The position numbers and the translations under genes were made by a program. This document shows positions 11,776 to 22,636 of a stretch of 64,000 nucleotides of DNA, one piece after another (the first letter of the stretch is position 1; every line of letters starts with the position of its first letter). This DNA is from Heliopora coerulea (lineage: Eukaryota > Cnidaria > Anthozoa > Scleralcyonacea > Helioporidae), in assembly GCA_030142905.1 (NCBI GenBank), contig JASJOG010000091.1:372001-436000 (forward strand). The letters are read 5' to 3'. A model generated the notes under the pieces. That model saw only the letters and a program-made list of their open reading frames with translations, ran no database searches and had not been told where the DNA came from.

Positions 11776-12068
11776 GATTGTTGCCAATTTGACCTTGAAG
11801 GATATGTCATAATTTTGACACCCGAGATTGACATTTTTGTAATAAATCACGAGCAAAACCATTTGCCTCGATTGGTTGGTCGAGTGCTATGGTAAATGCG
11901 TGAAGATATTATACTTTCGTTAATACAACCAAGCCTCGCTCTACCCAGGTATTTTCTAGTAAAGTCAGGAAGAGGCTTTAGGGGTACGGGTTTCGATCAC
12001 CTTCAGGGAACTTTCAAATGTCGTCCGACATTGCTATCAGTGTTTCAGTTAACCAAAAGATATTTTAC

Positions 12069-12130
12069 CTCTGCTTTCGCGACAACCCCAAACGTTACAT
12101 CAAATACAAATTGTCCAGGTATACAACCAA
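12069..12130 (-). CDS. Exon: short beta-strand segment
   Basis: 62 bp, phase 1 in, phase 0 out at GCAGAG/GTAAAA. It reads GCIPGQFVFDVTFGVVAKAE. The style (P-x-x-F-V-F-x-V-x-F-G-V-x-A) continues into the following exon FAASLSAEV, with matching phase 0. Confidence 0.65.
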
Positions 12131-12267
12131 CTTGAGGTAGTAAAAGACAGAACCGTGCAACTTCTTTATTATTGATTGGATGTTTATTTTTCTGTTGAGT
12201 TGGTCCTGTGTAATTCAAACTATAATAAACGATATCAGTTTAGTAAACTGAAATTTTAGATACCTTA

Positions 12268-12516
12268 GAGTAATTCTAATAGTAGTTTTAAATGTTCATC
12301 GTCATCCAAAGAGGCGAAAGTCAATCCAGAAATGAACTGAATCACGCGTGACTTTAATCCATACCTTCGGATTACCAGATCCATGCCTACCAGTTGAACT
12401 ATCGCTTCGTCAACAGGGGATAATATTTGACTTTTATCTATTTTAACTGACTGGCGTGAGTGCACTGAAAATTTCCGCGATAACTGAACCTTTTTGTCCT
12501 TGAGAATGTGTGGCAT
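12268..12516 (-). CDS. Small intact ORF of unknown function in an intron
   Basis: An ATG-initiated frame of 83 codons with ordinary composition, including SPVDEAIVQLVGMDLVIRRY and ISGLTFASLDDDEHLKLLLE. It does not fit the splice phases of the large gene in any way I could find and resembles no family I recognise. It may be a chance ORF in a repeat (similar flanking text recurs at 12530-12600 and 12770-12820) or a small nested gene. Confidence 0.25.
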
Positions 12517-13146
12517 TTTAATTATACTTCATGATCGTCCTGAGGGTATCATGAAAAGGAAATTTCATGATTGATTCACTTCACCACCAAAGTCAATTCG
12601 AAAAAATTCATTGACCTAAGCGGGATTAGAATTTACATCTTCAGGTTTCCAGACTGCTGTTCTACCCATTGATCTATCAAATGAACTGAGAACACCATAC
12701 TCGTACAATCCTATTTCAATGCTCAAAAGATTCTCGCGACATCTTCACGCTATTCCATGTGAATGTGTTAGAATCATCCTCAGGATAACATGGAGGGAAA
12801 ATTTCATGATTAACCCGAATCTAATCCCGTTCATGTACAGTACTCTGTGTTATGACTTTCGAGTCGACTTTCGCTTTGTAAGTCAAAATCTCTCGACAGA
12901 AAAGAATGACCGTTCTTTTCTTAGAATTATTTATACGTCAACATCAATGCACGACTAATTCATTTTTTGTTGGTCTTTCAGTGCCACATGACATGATGTC
13001 ATCCTAGACGTACACGATAAGCTTCCCACCGACCAACTGTGGAGCGTCAACCATGCAATTCTATCGAGCAAGGACAATCAGTATTGTAACCCAATCTTCA
13101 AATCCTACCAGACCCGGTTGTCAAAAAGAGTTGATTAGCTCAGTTC

Positions 13147-13651
13147 CAGTGGCGTCGCTAGACATTTCAAAATGGGGGGCACACCACTCGTCGGGAAAAA
13201 AAATTGGGGGGCACTAAGATTCGGATGCGACTGACAAAACATAGAAACCACGGTGAACCACATTTGCAATGCAAAGTTCATTTATTCATTTACGCTACAA
13301 AGGCTCCTTTACACTTGCGATTTTGTGCCTCGTGACTGACATGAGAAACTGGGACAAGTCAAAAGTGGATATCTTGATACACAGACTGAGAAGGGCCTAT
13401 TGCATACACTAGGCTGACAATCGCAACTTATAAAATCGCACAAGTAAACGGACCTTAGGAAGATATTCAATGTAGAATAATTTGATCAAGTAAGTAATTG
13501 AATATAATGCAGCCTCCAGGTTCCAGTTTACTTAAGTCCATAACAATTTTTGAAACCACAAATTTCATTTAGGGGGCACGTAGAGGGGCACGACAAATTT
13601 TTGGGCGGGTACGTGCCCCCTAATGGTCCCCCTCCCTTAGTGACGCCACTG
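13147..13651. mobile_element. hAT-like non-autonomous element
   Basis: Ends are CAGTGGCGTCGCTA (left) and TAGTGACGCCACTG (right, inverted). They are flanked by similar 8-bp target duplications, CTCAGTTC and CCCAGTGC (6 of 8 identical). The CAGTGGCG ends and 8-bp duplications fit hAT-superfamily MITEs. G-tract blocks near both ends (GGGGGGCAC) make spurious glycine-rich ORFs. It has no transposase. Confidence 0.75.
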
Positions 13652-14385
13652 CCCAGTGCTGGATCAGTTAACATTTTGCGGACGATTTCCGGCCGCACTA
13701 CTTTAAAGTTAAATTTCCACTGACAAACTGCAGTGAAATTTAAAGTCAACCTTTCAACCAGAATATGCGAAACTGAAACAACATATAAACTTGTAATTCT
13801 AGATTAGCATTAATCGTTCTTTAAACAAGCGCCCTTTATTGCTGTACAATTCTCTAGATGTTGCTATTTATATTAAAATTACGATTGCCACCTGAACAAT
13901 CAATCGTAGATATTTTGAAAAAAACCATCATCATGTTATTGTAACAAGCTTGTTAGGTTATGTTGTGGTAGATTGTGCATTACCTTAATACTCCGCTATT
14001 TTTAAATATCCATCATTGAAATTGAGTTATAAATTGATTTTAAAGTTAATTAACAATGACTGAAATGAACGGGGATCTTCATTCGTTATTGAAACTGTAA
14101 CTGTTTCACATCAAGAAGCTGGGAAAAAAAAAGACTTGGCCTTCAATAAAACGGAATCTAGTAGATAAGTTCCGTCGTGAAATTGTTTTAAATTCCAGCA
14201 GACCCAGGAGCTAAATATATAAAAGCTTATAGCCCGGACAGAAATCTATATTAAGTAAATGCAAGGTGTACTTAGACACTTAAAAGCAGATCGCACGAAC
14301 ATGAATCATATCGTCTGTGGCTGAGGTTTTTGGTTTCCAAAGCAAATTTTAACTGCATTGAAGAAATTAACCATGAAGGCCTTAC

Positions 14386-14540
14386 CTTTTGGTATATTCG
14401 TAAGCGGAGTAGAGGTTTAATTTAACTGTTCCAGATAAAACAGCTCCAATAGAATTTATTTTTGACCAGGAATTATGCAAAGTTATTTCTGCTTTTGGTG
14501 TGAAAGACACACCTCCAGCAACAGTGAGGAAGTTACTGAC
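14386..14540 (-). CDS. Exon: beta-rich, cysteine-free segment
   Basis: 155 bp after a TTCTCTTTAG acceptor, phase 0 in, phase 2 out at AAAAG/GTAAGG. Only this frame is open. Residues such as VSNFLTVAGGVSFTPKAEIT and AVLSGTVKLNLYSAY give alternating hydrophobic strands. The next exon I can place (12130) needs phase 1, so one small exon is probably missing between them. Confidence 0.75.
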
Positions 14541-14804
14541 CTAAAGAGAAGTAGACGGATACGAAAATTATATAAAAGAAAATTTATACAGGATAAGTTT
14601 AACCCACACAGAACAAACATTTTAAGTATTCCTCTTTAACTGAACGTTTTGAATGAAAATGATTTGGAAAAATGTTGCAGTTTGTATTTCGGGTTTTCCT
14701 TATTCCATCTACAATTACGCCCACTCTATAATTGTAAATTACTTTATTGTGCTACTAATCTGCTTTTCCGACGTCTGAACGTTGATTACTTTCATTTTAC
14801 TTTA

Positions 14805-15180
14805 AAGAAAATAATGTCCGACAAAGTCGTACCTTGTAAATCCAAATTGATTATCCGGCATAATTTCACATGCTCTTCGTCTAACATCGTTTACTGCATA
14901 TCCTGCAGCAAATGCCAAAAACTCTACATCGGTGAGACTGGCCGACGTCTCTCCGACAGGTTTGTAGAACATCTTCGTTCCGTAAGAAACAACGATGTTG
15001 ACAAGCCTGTCTCCTGACATTTCAATAGCGCTAACCATTCTACTTCGGACATGAAAGTTTCTGCTATCTCATCCATCTCAGGGGGCAAAGATAGCCGCAA
15101 GAGACAAGAAAGGTGTCTCATTTTTAAACCAGGAACTACTCATCCTTATGGACTCAAACAACGTTTTTCTTTTATTTAAC
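14805..15180 (+). pseudogene. Penelope-like element, GIY-YIG endonuclease fragment
   Basis: The frame reads NIVYCISCSKCQKLYIGETG and RLSDRFVEHLRSVRNND, a clear GIY-YIG domain with its CxxC knuckle. A TGA at 15015-15017 sits where an arginine is usual, and the frame continues in phase as HFNSANHS to a final RFSFI stop near 15180. It is a C-terminal remnant with one nonsense change. Confidence 0.85.
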
Positions 15181-15471
15181 CCTCATAGGTTTTTGTTAAA
15201 TTCTAACATGGGCAAGTAATAACATCAGCTTTCCCTGCTGTTGTCTTTCTTTTACCACATACATATTTCCATTCCCGTGGGGACCCTGGGGGCTTAACCC
15301 AAGGCCAGTATACTGATCTTCGTTTAAAAATAGCAAATGACTTCTTTGTCGTTACGTAATCGATGATTTGTTTTTGTTTCTCGTATTTCATTGGTTAACT
15401 TTTTACCACATGATTCCTTTTCGTATAAAACCTAGTCAGTTACTACTCCTATTTCAGAACACGTTTCTTTC

Positions 15472-15495
15472 CTGACGAAGGGCCTTTGCTCGAAA
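15472..15495 (+). ncRNA. CTGACGA...GAAA stem-loop downstream of PLE fragment
   Basis: CTGACGA, one A, GGGC, CUUU, GCUC and then GAAA (15492-15495). The stem has four pairs, one of them G-U. It lies about 290 bp downstream of the GIY-YIG frame, the same order as at 10179-10204. Hammerhead-like, but with an extra base between CTGACGA and the stem. Confidence 0.4.
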
Positions 15496-16104
15496 TATTG
15501 ATATTCTTTGAGCTCAGTTACAGCAGTTATCAACCTTTTAAATTTTTACCTTAGTTATCATTGTCTACGCAGTATTCTATTCTTGTACCTTGCTGTGGTC
15601 GGTTTGATAACAGGTACGGACAATTCACTTGTCAAATGAGAAAATGTTTACTTCAAATGAGTGTAAACATACAGATAAATTCATCACGAAGTAGCTTCGT
15701 AATTTTTGGCTTGCATTTTGACTGTCCTTATAATTTCAATTGTTTAAGGTGATGCTGTCATGTCTTTGTCTTTTGAATCTCAATGGAACGATTGTAGCCG
15801 ACAAACACTGATGTACTGAGAGGATCGATGAACAGTATTGTACTGACAACATCAGCTACTAATTGTAAAATTCTTGTTGTTGTAGTTAGCCCGCGAGAGC
15901 CTCCCGTGTGTTGTTTTGACACGAAGAAGGACTCTCACCATTGTTCTTTTAGGCGGTAAAACACCGAGTAAAGAGTAAACTGCAAGTGGAATCAACTGCT
16001 GTTTATATTAAAATTAAACCTCAGAAATTCTTAAGAGTATTAATAAACATGTTTAAATTCTGTTTAAATACAATAGCTTCAAAATAAAACAACTATACTC
16101 GGAA

Positions 16105-16400
16105 AAAAGAATTCTGAGCTCCAGACGGGGATCGAACCCGCAACCTTCTGACGACCGGTAAGACGCTTTAACCATTGAGCTACCAAGACTGAGATGGCGA
16201 GCCAAGGTGCAAGTTCGACATATATGTGCGACCTAAGCGGAAGCCACTATATATTGATAATGATAGATGAAGTTTGTATACTAGATAAATGAGAGCTTGG
16301 AAATATCTTAAGATGATAGATGAATGACCGTCAAGCCCTATACTCAGAAAAACGATTTCTGAGCTCCAGACGGGGATCGAACCCGCAACCTTCCAAGCTC
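16105..16400 (-). repeat. tRNA-derived SINE, two partial copies
   Basis: On the minus strand, TTGGTAGCTCAATGGTTAAA (A-box-like) is followed about 35 bp later by GGGTTCGATCCCCGTC (B-box). A second copy of the B-box part lies at about 16345-16392. The family is the same as at 2970-3640. Confidence 0.75.
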
Positions 16401-16437
16401 TTGTATATCTAGTATACAAACTTCATAAAGCAACTAC

Positions 16438-17122
16438 TCGACTTTGAAGACATTTTCGAAAGAGATACGGGATAAAATTAGTAAGAAGCTGGACTTCAGC
16501 TTGAACTCCTTATCATTTATGTGCAAACGTTTCAGCGATAGGACAAAGAAACTTTCAGAGAAAAATTGTCATAAAGCTTTTCAACCAAATGATCCAATAT
16601 ACTTAAGCTATGCAATAAATGTAGCAGACATCAACTTTGTTTCCTTTTTTGGCCAAAAAATTTAATCTTAACTAACAAAGCTACCTGTAAGTCATACTAC
16701 CAATGCTACACACTTCTTGTCACATCTGACTAAATTATATACTGATACTGACAGGGGTTTTTGGGAAGTCATTGTAGGCTATCAAACTGTATAACCAGAC
16801 CTTTTATGGAAATTTTGGCACTCTTAAGTCGACTAAATGAAGATAGTCTTGACTAATAACTTTAGTTTCTCTGAGGTCGTAACCACATAGACACAGGGTT
16901 CTTCTGTAAACTGGTATAGAAACCATGTTTCTTTCACATCTTTATTTTGTCTCGAGCTATTCCCAAACAGAGCATTCTAGTGACTGAACAATTTGACTAA
17001 AGAGTTTTCCTGAGAGATGGAATTCGCTGACACGTAGGAACGTTGAAAGATGTTGGAAAAGGTCTAGTTTCTGGAGAATCTGACAAAAAGTCTTTTCGAT
17101 GACTTACAGTATGCACATCCAT
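16438..17122. repeat. Left arm of a 7 kb inverted-repeat structure
   Basis: This block is the inverse of 22637-23545 with about 0.25 kb of extra or diverged DNA in the right arm. Shared landmarks include CTTGAACTCCTTATCATTTA (left) and its inverse near 23465, and GTATGCACATCC at the inner end. A short frame with the residues FQPNDPIYLSYAI is kept in both arms. Tigger element 1 lies between the arms. Confidence 0.8.
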
Positions 17123-17344
17123 CTCAAGCGGGAAGGCGAAATGCTGCTGTAGTTGCTTCTTTATTTTAATCGCACGTATCTCTTTCATTTTGCGCTTTAT
17201 TTTATTTTAGCTTAGTTTAGTTTATAATTTTCTTGTCACTTTATAATCTTGTGACTTTAACCCTACTGGTTATTTATCACTTTGCTTAATTATCACCACG
17301 TGTAAATAGATGTATAGGTTTCCTTACAGTTGTAAATAGTTATT

Positions 17345-17372
17345 CTGAAGATGTTGCACGTTCGCAACGAAA
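17345..17372 (+). ncRNA. CTGAAGA...GAAA stem-loop, perfect 5-bp stem
   Basis: CTGAAGA, one U, GUUGC, ACGUUC, GCAAC, GAAA, followed by an AATAAAG about 8 bp on. It is the cleanest example of the recurring motif. It lies between the inverted arms, 290 bp before Tigger element 1. Confidence 0.45.
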
Positions 17373-18061
17373 CGTTAATAAAGTTATTTTAAATGCTATA
17401 CTTTTTTCGGTTGTTATAGTTCTCCATTTAAAACTCCTGAGCTCGGCTCTCATCTTTGTATTACGTTTACAGTTTCTTTCAACTGCGATTAAATTAGAAC
17501 GGTATATCGTATGGTAAGTGAAGTTCCAGTTAGATGTTTATGTTGCGAAAACAAACTTTCACAATCTTCAGCAAAGATCAAACCAGTTTTATGTAACGGA
17601 AGCTAAAATATTTATTCTGAAAAGTTTACGTTTTCCTAAAGATCCTTTCAGTTCTTTCTTTCTACAGTCGAACCTCTATTAAGCGGCCACCCTCGGGGAT
17701 CGGCTTTGTGGCCGCTTAATAGAGGTGGCCGCTAAATAGAGGTACACAAAAAGTAGACCTTGGGCGTGGTCTGTCTATTTATTCAATCATAAATCACTGA
17801 TTACAGTAATAAGTAGACTTTAGAAAGATCAAGTAGTTGTTAACAAAATAGTTTTCAAGCTTGGTGCAAGAACTAAACAAAGCGATAACAAAAGACTAAC
17901 AACTTAAATTTGGAAAAGTGCAAAGTGCAATATGTTCGACCACATACGTTTACTATTAGCAGTCTATGTTAGCTTAAAATAGTCCTCAATCTGCATTTGT
18001 CACCGCGGTGCATTGAGTTTCAAAGCACAGAGCAAATCATTTGTCTTAGATACTGATTGAG

Positions 18062-19830
18062 CTATAGCTCCTCATATCCGTTATAAATTGCAAAATTTCG
18101 CAGATCCTCAGCATGCCCAATTGCCTCCGTCAACGACTTAATTTCAGGTTCTTGTAAATCTCTGTCATATTCGTCATCGCTTACTGAGTTCACTGTATCT
18201 GACGAAGCGGATAAATCATTCAGATTGTCTCCCAGCAATTCCTCGCGAACAACTTCCCTCCAGTTCGGGTCAGAACTGTCTATGTAGCCAGAACAAACTT
18301 CAAGATCGTCTTCGGTCGATATGTACTCTTCTGCAGTACAAGGCACTTCGATTCTGTTCAGAAGTTCCTGAAGATCTTGCAGTTCTTCTCCTTCAAAGGG
18401 ATCGTCTTCGATAGCGACTTCTTCCGGATACAATCCTGTCTTCTTGAAGCATCTTTGGATTGTATCAGAAGACACTTCGTCCCAAGCCTGTCTTCCCCAT
18501 TCGATGGACATAAGAAGATTCACAGATTTCACAATGTCGCTCGCACTCTTGGATCCGTCGACTTGACCACATACATAGCGAACCAATCGCTTTTTGTACT
18601 TAACTTTCCAGTTGGCAATGATACCAGCGTCCAGTGGCTGAGTCTTGGATGTGGTATTCTTTGGCAAAAACACAATGTTTATGTTCGAAAAGCTGTCCTT
18701 CAAGCTTTCTGAATGACAAGGGGAATTATCCATAAACAGCAAAATACGTCTGTTCTTTCGTTTCAATCGACGATTAAGTTTTGACAAAACTTCAGTCATA
18801 ATACCCGTGTTCATCCAGGCTTTGGTATTTGAAAAAGAGTTGCATTTGGACGGACGTGTTTTGTCCTTTAAATGCTTGAAGCATCGCGGTTTTACAGACT
18901 TTCCAATAACAATGGGATCTTCCTTATCCCCTGCGGCATTAACAAAAAATACCCACTTGTTGCGCTGCTTTGCGTTTTTGCTGCCACTGCATCTTTTTCC
19001 TCTTTCGCTGAGAGTCTTCTCAGGAAGACCACGCCAAAAACTCCCAGTTTCGTCCATGTTCCGCACATCTTCTTTCTTCCATCCTCTGGTGATTTCTCGT
19101 GCCCTTTCACTCCAGCTTTCAACTGTTTCCGGTCTCACGCCTCCCTCTTCGCCTGCCACGGTCATATTGCATATGTTATGTTATTTCTTGAATTTTTCCA
19201 GCCAACCATTTGACGCTGTAAAACCTTTAATTTCTAGCCTTTCTGCTATTACTAGGGCCTCTTCTTGAAGCATTGACCCGGAAACTGGTATGTTAGAGTT
19301 TCTACACCTGGTGTACTACTCCCACACGGCTTCGTTCACATCGGAATATTTGGCTGTGCGCTGTCGCTTTTGCTGACTTCGTTCATCAGTGATTTCGTGC
19401 AAAGCAAGTATAGATGCCTTGTTTTTTATGATGGTTTGGATCTGTGTTCTTCTAGTTTGAAAGTGTTCTGCTATCTTTCTGGCTCCGAGATCAGGGTGAT
19501 CTTTAGCAAATCTGATTACGGCAACTTTTTCAGACAGGTCAAGACATTTGTGCTTGTTCGTCAAGTTTGAGCAACGATCGGTTGGACGGCTGTTACTGTG
19601 GCTGGTCTTCAGCCTCGTCTTCAGCTTTGTTTTAACACCAGCTTTACATGTTGCCTGTTCTTTTATGTTCTCGGTTTCATCTTTGCAAGAATGACAGAAG
19701 TACATACTTGAGCCAGCTTTTCAACCAGGTGTCTCTTCAGGAGCGGCAATGGAACAGTTAGCTGACCTGTTACATACAGCTTTTCTGCAACTCAAACATT
19801 TGTAATTTGTTTCACTACCACACGTTTAAC
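18062..19830 (-). pseudogene. Tigger 1 transposase, inactivated by stop codons
   Basis: From 5' to 3': a Cys-rich zinc-finger-like start (CLSCRKAVCNRSANC, near 19800), a helix-turn-helix (EKVAVIRFAKDHPDLGARKI, 19316-19705) and a DDE domain (19165-18062). Catalytic aspartates sit in RNMDETGSFW, LLFMDNSPCH and KTQPLDAGI, the last two with 32 residues between them. TAG at about 19313, TAA at about 19186 and a stop near 19730 interrupt an otherwise continuous frame. The tail is acidic. It acts, or once acted, by cut-and-paste at TA sites. Confidence 0.9.
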
Positions 19831-20104
19831 AAAATGCGGTACTCGTCAACTAGGATATTTCCAATTGAATACCTTACATTGTTACATCGAAACAGTTGGC
19901 GCTTTCTTGGTGTATGTAGAAATGTAATAAATACAAATTGAAATATAATCTACGTGCCTCTACCTATCAACTGTATTGCTAATCTCATTTCCGTTTACAC
20001 ATATACGTCTTCTGCCAGCCAAAAGATCAGAAATATAGCAGACACGTAAATTACCAGGTTACAAACGAAAATTATTTTGCAGCTAGCAAGCCAAAAGCAG
20101 AGAA

Positions 20105-20593
20105 ATGTTCTCCACGGAAACATTTAAAATAATTTCGTTTATCGGAGGCTATCATACATATATGGACATCTGGGTGCCATGCGTTGAAAATGAACATGAT
20201 CTTAGGCGAGAACCAAGTAACAAAGAGGACTCTAATGCTGTGGCAGTTGTTCGCGAAAGCTTGCACAAAAGGGAAGAAAATCTTAGTTTTAGATCAGGTC
20301 AACGTGCAATGCGACGTCTTGATATGTCTACCGAAAAACGATACTCACAACCAAATGAAATGAGGGAGAATTTTTGAATCATTGGACATGTTCCAAAATT
20401 AATGGCAATCTGGATCACAAAGTTTCTTAAACTAGCGGCAAACTCCGGTAAAGCAGTGATAAAGAGCAAACATGTGAATAGAGGTGGCGGCTATGGTTTG
20501 GAAATGCCCTGTGAATTTCATTTCACAGGAGATGCCTTTTCAATCAGTTGGCTAAAGGTAAAGCTAAAAAAGGAAGGATTTGACGTGAAGTAA
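20105..20593 (+). pseudogene. HIRAN-domain protein of Tigger 1, one in-frame stop
   Basis: The frame reads ISFIGGYHTYMDIW, then LRREPSNKEDSNAVAVVRE, a TGA at about 20375, and in the same frame IIGHVPKLMAIWITKFLK and HVNRGGGYGLEMP to a stop. EP-x-N-x-x-D-x-NAV-x-V followed by IGH-x-P is the HIRAN signature (known from HLTF/Rad5, where it binds 3' DNA ends). It is head-to-head with the transposase, about 0.27 kb apart. The matching gene in Tigger 2 is intact, so the stop here is decay. Confidence 0.8.
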
Positions 20594-20755
20594 TAGAGCG
20601 TTTCTATGCAACGCAAACACTGACACTTTTGTTGCTAACAATGCTTTGAATTTAATGACCTTTAAAGTTGAGTGAGTGGTCAAGTGACATGTGTTGAACA
20701 TTATTTTTAAGTGTTATTAAGTAAATAAAGCAAATTATTAAACATTATCAGCTCA

Positions 20756-20972
20756 TGTTTGAGGAAGTTGATCGTCCAGGTTAGTGTAGTCTTGAGAAAG
20801 ACTGTTGGTTGAAGTGACTGACGTTTCGACAGCCTTTTTGACTCTGAAGATGACCGCCGCTAAGGCTGTCGAAACGTCAGTCACTTCAACCAACAGTCTT
20901 TCTCAAGACTACACTAACCTGGACGATCAACTTCCTCAAACATGTCACGATTCTCCCAGGTTCAAACCATTT
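20756..20972. mobile_element. Perfect 81-bp-arm hairpin insertion with 14-bp target duplication
   Basis: Arms 20756-20836 and 20862-20942 are exact or near-exact inverses around a 25-bp loop. The 14-bp direct repeat ACATTATCAGCTCA flanks the insertion (20742-20755 and 20973-20986). The loop and inner right arm hold CTGAAGA (20844-20850) and GAAA (20871-20874) with a paired GAC/GUC and GCC/GGC stem. A target duplication of this length points to retroposition. Confidence 0.8.
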
Positions 20973-22261
20973 ACATTATCAGCTCAATTTTTAGTGCGGT
21001 TCTCTTGAAAGAGTTGCGCCAAGTAAATCATGCAAGCCGGCCGTTTAATAGAGGTAATAATTTATATAAAACATGATTTGGGACCGCTAATGATGTAGGT
21101 GGCCACGGCCGCTTAATGGAGGTGGCCGTTTAATAGAGGGATATTTTATAGTAATTGTATTACAAATATTTTGGGACTTTAATATGCGGCCGTTTAATAG
21201 AGGGTGGCCGCTTAATGGAGGTTCGACTGTAGTTATGTAAACAAGAATTCGGGTGATAAATGTCGTTATTAATTTTGACAGTGGCCATGATGTTAACCAA
21301 AATTATAAGCCCGTGTCAAAAGAAGACTTCGAAGGCCTGAATAATTAGTCCTCTGAGAAAAAAACAGTCTCCTCTGCAGCAGATGCATAGTATCAACTGT
21401 TCGTGTTTTCTGCTCTCGCATAAGCGTGAAGTAGTTAATTCGATAACCTGAATGATATCAACCAAGAATACTGAGTTGTCATGTAAAAAACATTACGTCA
21501 TTGTACAATATTCGGATTAATAAAATTGCGGAGGTCGTGAGGTTATGTGAACTAGACTTTGTATCACAACATGTAAAAAGAGAATTCAATATTACGGTAG
21601 TTGCCGCTAAAACCTATATAAAGAAAAAATTTTTAGGTTTTCTTGAAGAGTAGGAATTTCCATTGATCAGAAGAGCAGGATTCAGATATTCCAACGAGGT
21701 TTCTTCGTTAGATATGCGAGGCTTGATTTTTCCAATGTCCATTTAATTCATGAAGTCATGAAGATGTATTTTCCGAGTGGAAATTAAACCTAGTCTTGGT
21801 AAGAATGTTAAAACCCAAATCAGTGTCTTTAGTTGGAGGTCTCCGATTAAATGCATAATTTTATTAACCTTTCGTTAGTGCTCGAAGCATCTTGAGTATA
21901 GATAAAATTGCAGTAAGTGACAACAGCTATATTCCTATTTACTTAAGAAATAGAAACTGTTGTGCCGTGTTTATAAAGCCTGATGTAAACACGAGTAGTT
22001 TGGAATAACTCGAAAGCTGCTATGCACGCACGAGAACGAAGGTCGAGGATTTACAAAGGCACTTGAGATTTGAGAGTTCTCCCACCCTCTCCGAGTGTTT
22101 GCACCTGGCTGTAGAAACACAAAGCATCTCATTTTTGTCTATTTGTTAATCGAAAAATATGACACCAACAGAACTTCATAATAAAATTGTATTCCAAATT
22201 TAGCAACGCATTTCGCCACTTACAAGCGGCTCGTAGAGAGTTCTCCCAGCCTCAATATATA

Positions 22262-22266
22262 CTGTG

Positions 22267-22312
<46 letters not shown>
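22262..22312. repeat. TA microsatellite
   Basis: About 50 bp of TA units, interrupted by two TACATATA steps. Confidence 0.95.
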
Positions 22313-22316
<4 letters not shown>

Positions 22317-22636
22317 GGTAAAAGCCTATTACACATGGGAATATAAGCGCAATATAAAGATTTATAAAATAAGTTTCCAGTTACACACGCAATTATTAGT
22401 CAGTCACTGTGTTTATATCAGGCTATTCAAACACGGTTGACATCACAGGCGCCGCATAACTCAGGAATTCGTTCTTGGCACGAATGGGAAACTCTGATTG
22501 GTTTACGAACTAATAATGAGAACTCATCATTTGACATTGAAAATAAAGTTCGTTATTCACAATTATTATTGTGTTGTTCTGTGCTTATTTCATAATAGAA
22601 ATAGAGACTGTTTTGTTGTGTTTATATCGCCTGACG

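Larger units (their letters stand above)
17665..21229. mobile_element. Tigger/pogo-type DNA transposon 1 (two-gene)
   Basis: 3565 bp flanked by TA (17663-17664 and 21230-21231). Ends are CAGTCGAACCTCTATTAAGC and its inverse ...AATGGAGGTTCGACTG. Repeated GGCCGCTTAATAGAGG-like boxes line both ends (about 17700-17745 and 21037-21225) and may be transposase-binding sites. Inside are a divergent gene pair: a defective transposase (minus) and a HIRAN-domain gene (plus, one stop). TA target duplication, CAG ends and DDD transposase place it in the Tigger/pogo branch of Tc1/mariner. A 217-bp hairpin has inserted at 20756-20972. Confidence 0.92.

Noticed and set aside
13528..13749. Glycine-rich protein with SGVTKGGGPLGG
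   Set aside because: This text comes from the G-rich end of a hAT-like MITE and adjoining intron.
18377..19268. Plus-strand open frames over the Tigger 1 transposase
   Set aside because: Antisense shadows; the minus frame carries the DDD motifs.
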